Shown here one piece after another: positions 1-6,208 of a stretch of DNA of 15,214 nucleotides. This DNA is from Chloroflexota bacterium (lineage in GTDB: Bacteria; Chloroflexota; Dehalococcoidia; UBA2247; RBG-13-53-26): the NCBI GenBank assembly GCA_003650185.1, contig QMOF01000024.1, positions 1-15,214 on the forward strand, written 5' to 3'. How positions within the stretch are numbered: the first letter of the stretch is position 1; every line of letters starts with the position of its first letter. The translations under genes were made by a program, and so were the position numbers. The notes beneath the pieces were generated by a model. That model worked only from the letters and a program-made list of their open reading frames with translations, was not told the origin of the DNA and searched no databases.

Positions 1-73
1 ATCTTAGAGACTGCCATCCGGAGATCGCCCCGGACCTCCAACTGTCTCATATGTAGTGGACGAGTACACCAGG

Positions 74-102
74 TTGACAGAGCAGCATTGGGAGCCCAAA
101 AT
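74..102 (+). promoter_or_regulatory. Putative sigma-70 promoter for the DUF6125-like gene
   Basis: A perfect -35 box TTGACA (74-79) is followed after 17 bases by CAAAAT (97-102), which matches four of six -10 positions. Transcription would begin near 109, leaving a leader of about 47 bases before the ATG at 156. It is read directly from the sequence; activity is inferred. Confidence 0.45.
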
Positions 103-155
103 AGGCCAGCTACGAGTACAAGGCAGCGTTCTCCTCGAAAGGTGGGGCAGGAAAC

Positions 156-644
156 ATGATCAAGCTGAGCGACAAGCAGATGGCGGAGTTCCTACATCGT
201 AGTTATCACGCAGTGGATGGTCTCTGGTTCGTGAAAGTGGAGGAGAAGTACGGCTTCGACGCAGCCCTGGAAGTTGACAATGAAGTCTGGAAAGTACTTC
301 CCAAAATACAGGCCCGCATGCTCAAATCAATGGCAAGGATGGGAGATGGACTGGAAGCGCTGGTCGAATGCTTCACCACAAAGCTCGCGCTGGACGGTTT
401 CGACTTCACTACGGAGCCGTGTGAGGGCGGCAAGGGCGTCAGGATAAGCGTCACCAGGTGTCCCTGGCATGAGGCCATGAGAAGGTCGAGGAGGGAAGAG
501 CTGTCCGGGAAGGTGAACTCTTTGATTTGCGGCACGGAGTATTCTGTGTGGGCCTCCGAGTTCGGTAAGGGATTACATTTCCGCAAGAACGGCGAGATTT
601 GCACAGGCTCCGAGCGCTGTCTACTTGAGTTCGTGCTCTCGTAG
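156..644 (+). CDS. DUF6125 / L-2-amino-thiazoline-4-carboxylate hydrolase-like protein
   Basis: A 162-residue soluble protein with no signal peptide or membrane segment. The N-terminal stretch AVDGLWFVKVEEKYGFD (19-35) followed by EVWKVLPKIQAR, then a CPW motif (Cys102), an IC-x-x-EY motif (Cys125) and a late pair of cysteines (Cys149, Cys155), resemble proteins I know as DUF6125, related to ATC-hydrolase-like proteins. The assignment is from memory of the family pattern, not from a search, and no substrate can be named. The conserved cysteines suggest thiol chemistry or metal binding. The ATG is preceded by a G-rich ribosome site (AGGTGG and GCAGGA just upstream). It is a monocistronic plus-strand gene converging on prfB, with 111 bases between the stops and no obvious terminator hairpin there. 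Confidence 0.7.
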   Translation: MIKLSDKQMAEFLHRSYHAVDGLWFVKVEEKYGFDAALEVDNEVWKVLPKIQARMLKSMARMGDGLEALVECFTTKLALDGFDFTTEPCEGGKGVRISVTRCPWHEAMRRSRREELSGKVNSLICGTEYSVWASEFGKGLHFRKNGEICTGSERCLLEFVLS

Positions 645-755
645 GGCTGGCCAAAACATCGAGTGAGTCATGGGGCTTCAGGTGTGTTCGCGGTGGGAGA
701 CCAAGCGCTGTAAGGGATGCGGTCGGTTGCTGGCCAGGTCACACATCCGGTGAGG

Positions 756-1878
756 CTAGCCTGAGCGAGAGGTGGTGTTGTCCTTTCCGATCTGGGACCT
801 GAGATAGCTTTCCATAAACTCGTCGAGGTGTCCGTCCAGAACGGCGGTGGCGTCACTGGTCTCTGCGCCGGTGCGGTGGTCCTTCACCATCCTGTAGGGA
901 TGGAGAACGTAGCTCCGAATCTGATTGCCCCATGCAGCGCTCTGGTGGCCACCCTTGAGTCTTGCCCTCTCCTCGGCCCTCTTTGCCCGCTCGAGTTCGA
1001 GAAGGCGCGCCTGGAGCACTTTCAAGGCTACCTCCTTGTTCTGGTGCTGGGAACGCTGGCTCTGACAGGATGCTACCAGGCCGGTTGGGATATGCGTAAT
1101 GCGGACAGCAGAGCTGGTCTTCTGCATGTGCTGGCCACCTGGTCCACTTGATCTGAAGGCTTCGATCTTCAGGTCATCGGGGTTCAGGCTCACCTCGGCG
1201 GCTTGTCCTACCTCTGGAAGCACCTCCACGAGGGCAAACGACGTGTGCCGGGCATGGTCAGCATCGAAAGGGGAAAGCCGGACGAGCCGGTGCACGCCGT
1301 GCTCAGACTTGAGGTAGCCATAGGCATAATTGCCCCGGACTTCCAACATGGCACTCTTGATACCTGCCTCTTCCCCCGGCGATGTGTCCAGGAGTTCCGC
1401 ACGGTAGCCGCGCCTTTCCGACCAACGGGTGTACATTCTGAGCAACATCTCTGCCCAGTCCTGTGACTCTGTGCCGCCAGCACCGGCGTGGATGGCAACA
1501 AGGGCATTCCTATCATCGTATTCGTCACTGAGGAGCAACTGGAAGTCCAGTTCTTCCAACTGCGAGGAGATGCTGTCGATCTCGGAGGAAATCTCCGCCT
1601 GGAGTGACAGGTCACCGTCCTGGGCAGACAACTCAGCTAGTTCGATCAGCTCGTTGACTCTGTGTTCCAGATCACGCCACCGTTGCACCACGCTCTGCAA
1701 CGCGCTGAGCTGCCGGATGACCTCATTTGCTTCGCTTGGGTTGTCCCAGAAATCAGGTTGGCTGGACTGGGCCAGCAACTCGGCTATACGCTTTTCTTTA
1801 CCGGGGATATCAAAGACGCACCATGGTGGCAGAGATTCGGTTCCTCAGGTCTTCAAGACGTTCCTTCTCGTACTGCAT
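756..1878 (-). CDS. prfB: Peptide chain release factor 2 (RF2), with programmed +1 frameshift
   Basis: RF2 reads UGA and UAA stop codons in the ribosomal A site and triggers peptide release. The gene is in two frames. Codons 1-22 run from ATG at 1878 (MQYEKERLEDL...), preceded by AAGGAG eight bases upstream, to a CTT followed by TGA (1812-1810). After a +1 slip the main frame continues as DIPGKEKRIAEL and ends at TAG (756-758). The full product is 373 residues, close to the family's usual 365. The RF2-specific SPF anticodon tripeptide is at about 202-204 and the catalytic GGQ at about 247-249, within GPGGQHMQK. Reading only the second frame gives a false start at 1778 that loses the N-terminus. 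It lies 59 bases downstream of endonuclease V on the same strand and may be co-transcribed with it. Confidence 0.96.
1809..1824 (-). promoter_or_regulatory. prfB programmed +1 ribosomal frameshift site
   Basis: On the minus strand the in-frame series is ATG GTG CGT CTT TGA T. CTT TGA is the conserved slippery CUU plus UGA of bacterial prfB. GGTG lies three bases before CTT, where the internal Shine-Dalgarno sits in other prfB genes; it can pair with the CACC part of the extended anti-Shine-Dalgarno. When RF2 is scarce the ribosome pauses at UGA and slips to read GAT, so RF2 controls its own synthesis. The pairing is weaker than the E. coli AGGGGG. Confidence 0.93.
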
Positions 1879-1937
1879 TGGTCATGCTCCTTCTTGGCCG
1901 GGGGTCGGCCTTGGGTCCGTGTCCAGCGTAGCCCTTT

Positions 1938-2612
1938 CTAAGTGGCCGGGATGACTCCGGCAGCAGCCAGGTGAGCCATACGCGTTGGCTCGGGGAGACG
2001 GCGGCCGCGGCAGCATTTCAATGTCAGCGACACAGCCGAGGTCAGGTCGACTTTGTGGCCGACCGAGACATAGATGGGCTTGGCTCCTGCCTTGGTGCGC
2101 ACGGCTGCGCCGATGACGCCGGCATCATCTATGAGTTCTGTCCAGTTGCCCTCCACCTCTCCCAGAGCCGCGTGTTTCCCGCAGAGGATAGACTTGGCAC
2201 AACCGATGGTGGGCACGTCCAGTATCACGCCGATGTGGCATGCCAACCCCAACCGCCTTGGGTGGGCAAAGCCCTGACCGTCAACCATGATGAGGTCAGG
2301 GGTAGTGCTCAACTGCTCACAGGCAGCCAGAATCAGAGGTGCCTCGCGGAAAGACAGTAGTCCGGGGCGGTATGGGAACTTCATCTCGCCCTCCACGGCA
2401 CGTACCTCCAGCATTTTGAGGTCAGGGTAGGTCAGTACCACCGCTGCGGCCATGGGCACTCCGCGCACCCCGTACACCGAGACGTCTACCCCTGCAATAT
2501 GCCTTGGGTACTCCACGCAGTTCTTCTGAGACACCATGGAAGCCATCCTTCTCTGGATAGCCTCCGCCTCTTCCGGGCTTACGTCCCAGGGATGTAACTC
2601 CTGCACACGCAT
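1938..2612 (-). CDS. nfi: Endonuclease V (deoxyinosine 3' endonuclease)
   Basis: Endonuclease V nicks DNA one nucleotide 3' of deoxyinosine (deaminated adenine), starting its repair. The 224-residue length is normal. Diagnostic motifs in order are IAGVDVS (catalytic Asp43), PYRPGLLSFRE (Glu90), MVDGQGFAHPRRLGLACHIGV (Asp111), GCAKS, and KPIYVSVGHKVDL. These match the E. coli acidic triad Asp43/Glu89/Asp110. The start ATG fits the usual LHPWDVSPEEA beginning of the family. It has its own promoter immediately upstream and no Shine-Dalgarno at normal spacing. prfB follows after 59 bases. I see no truncation or missing catalytic residue. Confidence 0.95.
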   Translation of the reverse strand: MRVQELHPWDVSPEEAEAIQRRMASMVSQKNCVEYPRHIAGVDVSVYGVRGVPMAAAVVLTYPDLKMLEVRAVEGEMKFPYRPGLLSFREAPLILAACEQLSTTPDLIMVDGQGFAHPRRLGLACHIGVILDVPTIGCAKSILCGKHAALGEVEGNWTELIDDAGVIGAAVRTKAGAKPIYVSVGHKVDLTSAVSLTLKCCRGRRLPEPTRMAHLAAAGVIPAT

Positions 2613-2618
2613 GAGTCG

Positions 2619-2647
2619 ATTATATCCTCTCGTCAGTATCCCGGCAA
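2619..2647 (-). promoter_or_regulatory. Promoter of endonuclease V, apparently leaderless
   Basis: On the minus strand TTGCCG (2647-2642) is followed after exactly 17 bases by a perfect TATAAT (2624-2619). Only six bases separate the -10 box from the ATG at 2612, so transcription would start at or within a base or two of the A of ATG. The GAGAGGA that could serve as ribosome site lies across the -10 box and so outside the transcript. The promoter is visible; the leaderless reading is inference. Confidence 0.65.
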
Positions 2648-2672
2648 CCTGTGGCGGGGAGAGAACCAGCTT

Positions 2673-3437
2673 CTACGGTAACATGCGTAGCTGCCTGTCT
2701 CGGGCAGGGTACGCGTACTTGATGATCCGTGCAAAAACATCCAGCCAGCTATCCTGCTGCTCCCCACTCCAGCCGTTCCCAAAGCGCAGCAGGTCGTCCA
2801 GCAGCCCCTGTATGCTGAGGTGTAGCCTGGCTTCTCCGGACGGATCAGGACTGGTAGCAATAGGTGGCGAGTATTCCTCCGAGGGCTGCTTCTTTGCTGA
2901 CCTGGCACGTCTCCTGGTTCTGCCTTTGGCGGGCTTCTTGATATGGGGCGAGAGCTCTATGCCACAGTATTCCAGCGCCTCAATGAAGAATGTGAGCGCC
3001 TTGCGCAAAGTATCACCGCTGATGCCAAACACCCCGAAGTGCTCTCTCAGCTCGTCGGGGGTAAACCTATCCAAATCAAGGCCTTGAAGCGCTTCTGCAT
3101 AGCTTTCCCGCAAGCGTTCCCACAGTATCCTTTTACGCTCCTTGGGTTCCGGCGCCCGGTCTTCGGCGATCCTTTCTAGCGACGGCTGTGGCCGATTGCT
3201 GCCGTCAATCAGACCGAGAAAGCGCAGTGCGGCCATCACCTGCGGGCCGTTGGACCCGGACAACCTCTGGCTCCAGAAGCTGCGATCGAGCCGACTAGGT
3301 AGCACAACGCCACTCTCACTTATCCAGTCCATGAAACTCAAGAACGTCTTGAAAGAGACGTAAGGCGGTGCCGGAGGCCTACCTTCTCTTGGCATGACGC
3401 TACTTACTCTTGCGGCACAAATCGACAGGGGTGGCAT
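2673..3437 (-). CDS. DUF5343-type protein of unknown function
   Basis: Up to 254 residues. The segment from about residue 24 (PPYVSFKTFLSFMDWI), with LPSRLDRSFW and SGSNGPQVMAALRFLGLID, is the pattern I associate with DUF5343, a helical domain of unknown biochemical role; the name is from memory, not a search. The domain appears to run to about residue 165 (LRKALTFFIEALEYCGIEL). A strongly basic linker follows (KKPAKGRTRRRARSAKK), then a helical C-terminal part. The first ATG (3437) lies inside a palindromic repeat and has no close ribosome site; ATG at 3395, giving MPREGRPPAPPYVSF, sits nearer the domain and is an equally likely start. It diverges from the small-gene cluster at 3697-4659, with a shared control region containing repeated sites. 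The stop is 60 bases before the endonuclease V start. Confidence 0.75.
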   Translation of the reverse strand: MPPLSICAARVSSVMPREGRPPAPPYVSFKTFLSFMDWISESGVVLPSRLDRSFWSQRLSGSNGPQVMAALRFLGLIDGSNRPQPSLERIAEDRAPEPKERKRILWERLRESYAEALQGLDLDRFTPDELREHFGVFGISGDTLRKALTFFIEALEYCGIELSPHIKKPAKGRTRRRARSAKKQPSEEYSPPIATSPDPSGEARLHLSIQGLLDDLLRFGNGWSGEQQDSWLDVFARIIKYAYPARDRQLRMLP

Positions 3438-3450
3438 TATGCCATGCCAT
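3432..3450. repeat. Palindrome-bearing 19-bp repeat, copy A (putative operator)
   Basis: TGGCATTATGCCATGCCAT; its first 13 bases are a perfect dyad (TGGCAT, T, ATGCCA). It matches copy B at 3566-3584 in 18 of 19 positions. On the minus strand it includes CATAAT, a -10-like hexamer overlapping the first possible ATG of the DUF5343 gene. Confidence 0.55.
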
Positions 3451-3565
3451 CACCCTTGACGCAGTTGCTCCTATGCTCGCACCAGAAAAACCGCATCGGT
3501 AGCCAGGTTGGCACTAGAAGACCGTCTATCCTCTGGTATCTGCCGGTCTGGCACCGTCCGGCGGA

Positions 3566-3584
3566 TGGCATTATACCATGCCAT
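3566..3584. repeat. Palindrome-bearing 19-bp repeat, copy B (putative operator)
   Basis: TGGCATTATACCATGCCAT, one mismatch from copy A and 134 bp away from it. Its minus strand contains the perfect TATAAT of the promoter described for 3570-3598, so a protein bound here would block that promoter. It is followed by TGGCA at 3584-3588, making an ATGCCATGGCA palindrome. Confidence 0.55.
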
Positions 3585-3598
3585 GGCAAGACTGCCAA
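3570..3598 (-). promoter_or_regulatory. Sigma-70 promoter, probably for the DUF5343 gene
   Basis: On the minus strand TTGGCA (3598-3593) and TATAAT (3575-3570) are 17 bases apart, close to consensus. Transcription would start near 3563, giving a leader of about 126 bases to ATG 3437 or 168 to ATG 3395. The -10 lies inside repeat copy B, implying control by a protein that recognises TGGCAT/ATGCCA. Confidence 0.6.
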
Positions 3599-3618
3599 TA
3601 CCAATGACGGACAATATT

Positions 3619-3646
3619 TTGGACATGGGCCTGGCATGGATAAAAT
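3619..3646 (+). promoter_or_regulatory. Putative divergent promoter for the small-gene cluster
   Basis: TTGGAC (3619-3624), a 16-base spacer and TAAAAT (3641-3646, five of six -10 positions). A TGGCAT half-site (3632-3637) lies in the spacer, like those in the two 19-bp repeats. Transcription would begin near 3653, with a leader of about 44 bases to ATG 3697. The -35 is weak. Confidence 0.4.
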
Positions 3647-3696
3647 TGGCCTAGGTCGAAGAACCCATACTAGGTAACAGGCTCAGAGGTGACGCA

Positions 3697-3909
3697 ATGG
3701 TGACACTCGCCATGGCTACCGAGACAAACGAGGTACTCGAGTTCCTTCGCAGACATCCCTTTGCCAAGTTTGGCATAGCTGGGTCTGGGGATGTCAAGAA
3801 AAGTCGGGATGTGGAGAAAGCACTGGAAAGCCTTGTCCAGGCCAACGTAGTCGAGAAGCGCGTCCAGAAAGGGCTATCGGTGTATTCTCTTAATCCCATG
3901 ACCGATTAG
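3697..3909 (+). CDS. Small winged-helix-like protein
   Basis: A 70-residue protein with a ribosome site GAGGTGA just before the ATG. The layout is that of a minimal winged-helix domain: a first helix (EVLEFLRRHPFAKF), a turn with GSGDVKKSRDVEKALESLVQANVVEKRV resembling a recognition helix, and a beta-hairpin wing ending KGLSVYSLNP. I infer DNA binding from this pattern; no specific family is recognised. It is first in a co-directional set of four short genes and sits beside repeated palindromic sites, so it is a reasonable candidate for their regulator. ATG at codon 6 is an alternative start but is farther from the ribosome site. Confidence 0.72.
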   Translation: MVTLAMATETNEVLEFLRRHPFAKFGIAGSGDVKKSRDVEKALESLVQANVVEKRVQKGLSVYSLNPMTD

Positions 3910-3960
3910 TCTGGCACCTGGAGCTGGTCTGGAATCAAAGTGCCAGGACGGGGAGGGCAG

Positions 3961-4242
3961 ATGGAGTTTGGCATGCAGGCATGTTGCGACTTACTGGCCA
4001 TCAAGGAGGAAGAACCAGTTGTCCGGCCAAGGATCATCTGGAGCATATGCGAAGATGACATCGTGGCAATGGCCCGTGAAAGAGGCATTGAGCTGACCGA
4101 GGAGCAACTTGATGCCACCGCCAAGTACGTGAAGAAAAGTCTCGATGCTGTCTGCAACTGGTTCATGGTGGTGGACATGGCTCTGAATGAGGCCGTCCAG
4201 CCAGCAGAAACTGTAGTCAATGTAGTCAATAATAATAGATGA
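3961..4242 (+). CDS. Unknown 93-residue acidic helical protein
   Basis: I do not recognise the family. The frame opens at GTG 3940, but ATG 3961 directly follows GGGGAGGG and is the better start, giving MEFGMQACCDLL. The protein is mostly helical and acidic in its middle part (ICEDDIVAMARERGIELTEEQLDATAKYVKKSLDAVCNWF), with four cysteines and an Asn/Val-rich tail (VVNVVNNNR). No membrane segment or signal peptide. It lies 51 bases after the winged-helix gene, and its stop TGA overlaps the next ATG as ATGA, so the downstream membrane protein is probably translated by coupling. Confidence 0.68.
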   Translation: MEFGMQACCDLLAIKEEEPVVRPRIIWSICEDDIVAMARERGIELTEEQLDATAKYVKKSLDAVCNWFMVVDMALNEAVQPAETVVNVVNNNR

Positions 4243-4400
4243 AGAAGCGCGGTTCGTTCCTGTCCCTGATGATAGTGTTGACAGTGTTGCCGGAGCCGGC
4301 GACCACACTGCTGGCGGTACTGTCTATCGGCTGCTGGTGCTTCTTGCGCAGGAGACGGGAACGGAGACCTGCGCTGTGTGATATGACAATCCCCGCGTGA
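4239..4400 (+). CDS. Small single-pass membrane protein (53 aa)
   Basis: This short gene starts at an ATG overlapping the preceding stop (ATGA, 4239-4242) and ends at TGA 4398-4400. The product begins MKKRGSFLSLMIVLTVLP, continues with a hydrophobic stretch LLAVLSIGCWCFL and then RRRRERR. This is a basic start, one hydrophobic hairpin or single span, and a strong positive cytoplasmic anchor. No separate ribosome site is evident, which fits translational coupling to the 93-residue gene. Family unknown. Because it is only 53 residues it is easily missed. The support is its position, overlap and clear membrane-protein composition. Confidence 0.55.
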   Translation: MKKRGSFLSLMIVLTVLPEPATTLLAVLSIGCWCFLRRRRERRPALCDMTIPA

Positions 4401-4458
4401 TGCGGATGGAATCGGTAGGAAGAAAAACATTCCGAGAGCAAGCAAGGGAGGTTCGAGA

Positions 4459-4659
4459 ATGTCCAGCTTCAAGACGGGAGACTTGGTGAGGGTAAGAGAG
4501 CAGACCTCGCGATTCAGGGGTCATGTTGGTAAAGTGGTGCGCACTCAGTCTCGCGGACTGGCGGTCATATATGAAGTGGTTTTCGAGCAGACTCAGCCTG
4601 TACTCATGCCTCAAGAGAACAAGTTCCTTGAGTACGAGCTGGAACCAGTAGAAGCCTGA
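4459..4659 (+). CDS. Small SH3/KOW-like beta-barrel protein
   Basis: A 66-residue protein with ribosome site GGGAGG (4446-4451) seven bases before the ATG. The pattern GDLVRVREQTSRFRGHVGKVVRTQSRG, followed by alternating hydrophobic strands (LAVIYEVVFE) and ELEPVEA, is that of a KOW/SH3-like barrel, a fold found in nucleic-acid or protein-binding modules. This is inferred from the GDxVRV...G..GKV pattern; I cannot name a specific family. It is last of the four-gene run 3697-4659 and is followed directly by hairpins that may end the transcript. Confidence 0.7.
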   Translation: MSSFKTGDLVRVREQTSRFRGHVGKVVRTQSRGLAVIYEVVFEQTQPVLMPQENKFLEYELEPVEA

Positions 4660-4680
4660 CGCCGCTGCTCTAGGTTGGTC

Positions 4681-4707
4681 AGGCGTGCGCTGAGGAAGCG
4701 CTCGCCT
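4681..4707 (+). terminator. Strong hairpin, candidate terminator after the small-gene cluster
   Basis: AGGCG and GCGCT (4681-4691, one T between) pair with AGCGC and CGCCT (4697-4707) around a GAGGA loop: ten pairs with a single T-T mismatch. A second stem, GCCTGAC (4654-4660) with GTCAGGC (4678-4684), shares bases with it, so the two exclude each other. No T-run follows, so classical intrinsic termination is uncertain. Confidence 0.45.
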
Positions 4708-4948
4708 GAAGGTGACATTGCCAAACGCGGTATAATGGCGTAGGCAACTGGGGTAGAGCGGCACGAGCACAGTCCTGGGCACGTTTGGCCGTCGGTGGTA
4801 TGGGCCGCTGGTGGGCAGGAAGCCGTGCCGGCGCTGGTTGTCGCCGAGACCGAACAGGGTGTTTACGGTCGCACAAACCAGGTCTCTGAATAGCTGGTAG
4901 GGCAACGACTGTATAGCCATAGTGCCTGTCATCGGTTAGGTCGCGGTA

Positions 4949-5890
4949 TTGCACGGAACCTTGTCTGGCCAGCTTGGATCAACCCATACGCCCGTTTTGT
5001 TGCGTGAATGCCTGGCGATGCTGAATGCTCGGCCGGGCGGGCGGTATGTCGACTGCACCATTGGCACGGGCGGCCACGCCATCGCCATTGCTGAGCGGAT
5101 CGTACCGGGGGGCCGTCTTCTTGGCATTGATCTCGATCCGAAGGCGATTGAGGCGGCACGAGAGCGGCTTCGCCCTTATAGAGAGGATGTGGTACTGGTC
5201 AACGACAACTTCGCAAACCTGGGGGAAGTCTGCGCCAGATATGATTTCCGGTCAGTAGATGGCATACTTCTCGACCTGGGAGTATGTTCGCTTCAACTGG
5301 ACGACGCGACGCGCGGATTCAGCTTTAGGTTCGACGCCCCACTTGACATGCGGTTCGGTCCGGCTCAGCCAATCACAGCAGCCGCTCTGCTGAACCAGCT
5401 TTCGGCCAACGAGATCGCTGACTTGCTCTGGAGATATGGTGAGGAACGGCGCAGTCGCCGGATAGCCAGCAGGATCGTTGCCAGTCGCCCCATCAACACC
5501 ACTGCTCAGTTGGCTCATATAGCAGAGCAGGCGGTGGGGAGAGGTGGGAGGTTGCATCCCGCGACGAGGACATTTCAGGCGCTACGCATCGCTGTGAACA
5601 AAGAGCTGACGAATCTGGAGGAAGCTCTCCGACAAACGATAGGCCTTCTATCTCCCGGAGGCAGACTGGTGGTTATCAGCTACCATTCTCTGGAGGACCG
5701 CCTGGTCAAGACCTTCTTGCAGCAGGAATCCAGGGATTGCCTTTGCCCTCCGGGTGTACCGGTCTGCTGTTGCGGGCACAGGGCTGCGCTCAAGGTAATC
5801 ACCCGTAGGGTTATCACTCCGTCGGACGAGGAGAAACAATCGACCCCACGCGCTCGGAGTGCCCGATTGCGGGCGGCTGAGCGGCTCTAG
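4949..5890 (+). CDS. rsmH: 16S rRNA (cytosine(1402)-N(4))-methyltransferase
   Basis: RsmH (MraW) uses S-adenosylmethionine to methylate N4 of C1402 in the 16S rRNA decoding centre. The 313-residue protein has all family landmarks: HTPVLLREC (13-21), the SAM-binding DCTIGTGGHA (35-44) and GIDLDP (59-64), DGILLDLGV (104-112), RGFSFRFDAPLDMR, NKELTNLEE (217-225), SYHSLEDRLVK (244-254), and a cysteine-rich CLCPPGVPVCCCG tail. The start is TTG at 4949, which keeps the usual short N-terminus; the ribosome site (TTAGG) is weak and TTG 4961 is an alternative. In most bacteria rsmH sits in the mra/division-wall cluster; here no mraZ, ftsL, ftsI or mur gene flanks it. The 289 bases upstream hold hairpins and a TATAAT at 4731-4736 with no good -35. 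Confidence 0.96.
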   Translation: MHGTLSGQLGSTHTPVLLRECLAMLNARPGGRYVDCTIGTGGHAIAIAERIVPGGRLLGIDLDPKAIEAARERLRPYREDVVLVNDNFANLGEVCARYDFRSVDGILLDLGVCSLQLDDATRGFSFRFDAPLDMRFGPAQPITAAALLNQLSANEIADLLWRYGEERRSRRIASRIVASRPINTTAQLAHIAEQAVGRGGRLHPATRTFQALRIAVNKELTNLEEALRQTIGLLSPGGRLVVISYHSLEDRLVKTFLQQESRDCLCPPGVPVCCCGHRAALKVITRRVITPSDEEKQSTPRARSARLRAAERL

Positions 5891-5908
5891 CGCAACAGAG
5901 AAGGCACA

Positions 5909-6208
5909 CTACAGGTGGTTGTCGGACTGGCTGGGGCTCACGCCACCCACCAGGGCAAAGAGCCGTTCGATCCTGAGCATCACGTCCTCCGAGCTCTCCT
6001 TCTTGCGCCGTGCACGCCTTCGGGTCCCTTTTTCGGCACTGTCCCCGGAGGACTTCGATTTGTAGGTATTCTTGAACTGCTTCTGCATACCGCAGAACTT
6101 GCACACGCCCTTGCTGGTAAGGGAGGTCCCGCCTTCGATTATCCAGTGGTGGCAGCACTCTGATGCTACAGCGGCCTCTTGCGAGGTACTTGTCAACTTC
6201 CTTCCCAT
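5909..6208 (-). CDS. Small CCHHW zinc-ribbon-like protein
   Basis: A 99-residue protein. CCHHWIIEGG (18-27) and VCKFCG (35-40) form a likely C/H...CxxC metal site, followed by MQKQFKNTYKSK. A very basic stretch (RRRARRKK, about 63-70) then suggests contact with nucleic acid, and a short helix (EDVMLRIERLFALVGG) ends it. I have seen this motif in small proteins of Chloroflexota and Actinobacteria, but no function is known to me. Start ATG at 6208 with GGTGAG nine bases upstream. It ends 18 bases from the rsmH stop, converging with it. The DNA-binding role is inference. Confidence 0.75.
   Translation of the reverse strand: MGRKLTSTSQEAAVASECCHHWIIEGGTSLTSKGVCKFCGMQKQFKNTYKSKSSGDSAEKGTRRRARRKKESSEDVMLRIERLFALVGGVSPSQSDNHL

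Noticed and set aside
1429..1941. 170-residue plus-strand frame
   Set aside because: Antisense to the prfB coding region and extremely Ser-rich.
3437..3637. 66-residue minus-strand frame upstream of the DUF5343 gene
   Set aside because: It spans the promoter and repeats of that gene, has no ribosome site and an unconvincing sequence.
3906..4472. 188-residue minus-strand frame
   Set aside because: Antisense to the 93-aa and 53-aa genes; low-complexity Ser/Gln/His-rich product, typical of a shadow frame.
4324..4932. 202-residue minus-strand frame
   Set aside because: Overlaps the KOW-like gene and the 53-aa membrane gene, both with better start signals; composition is not protein-like.
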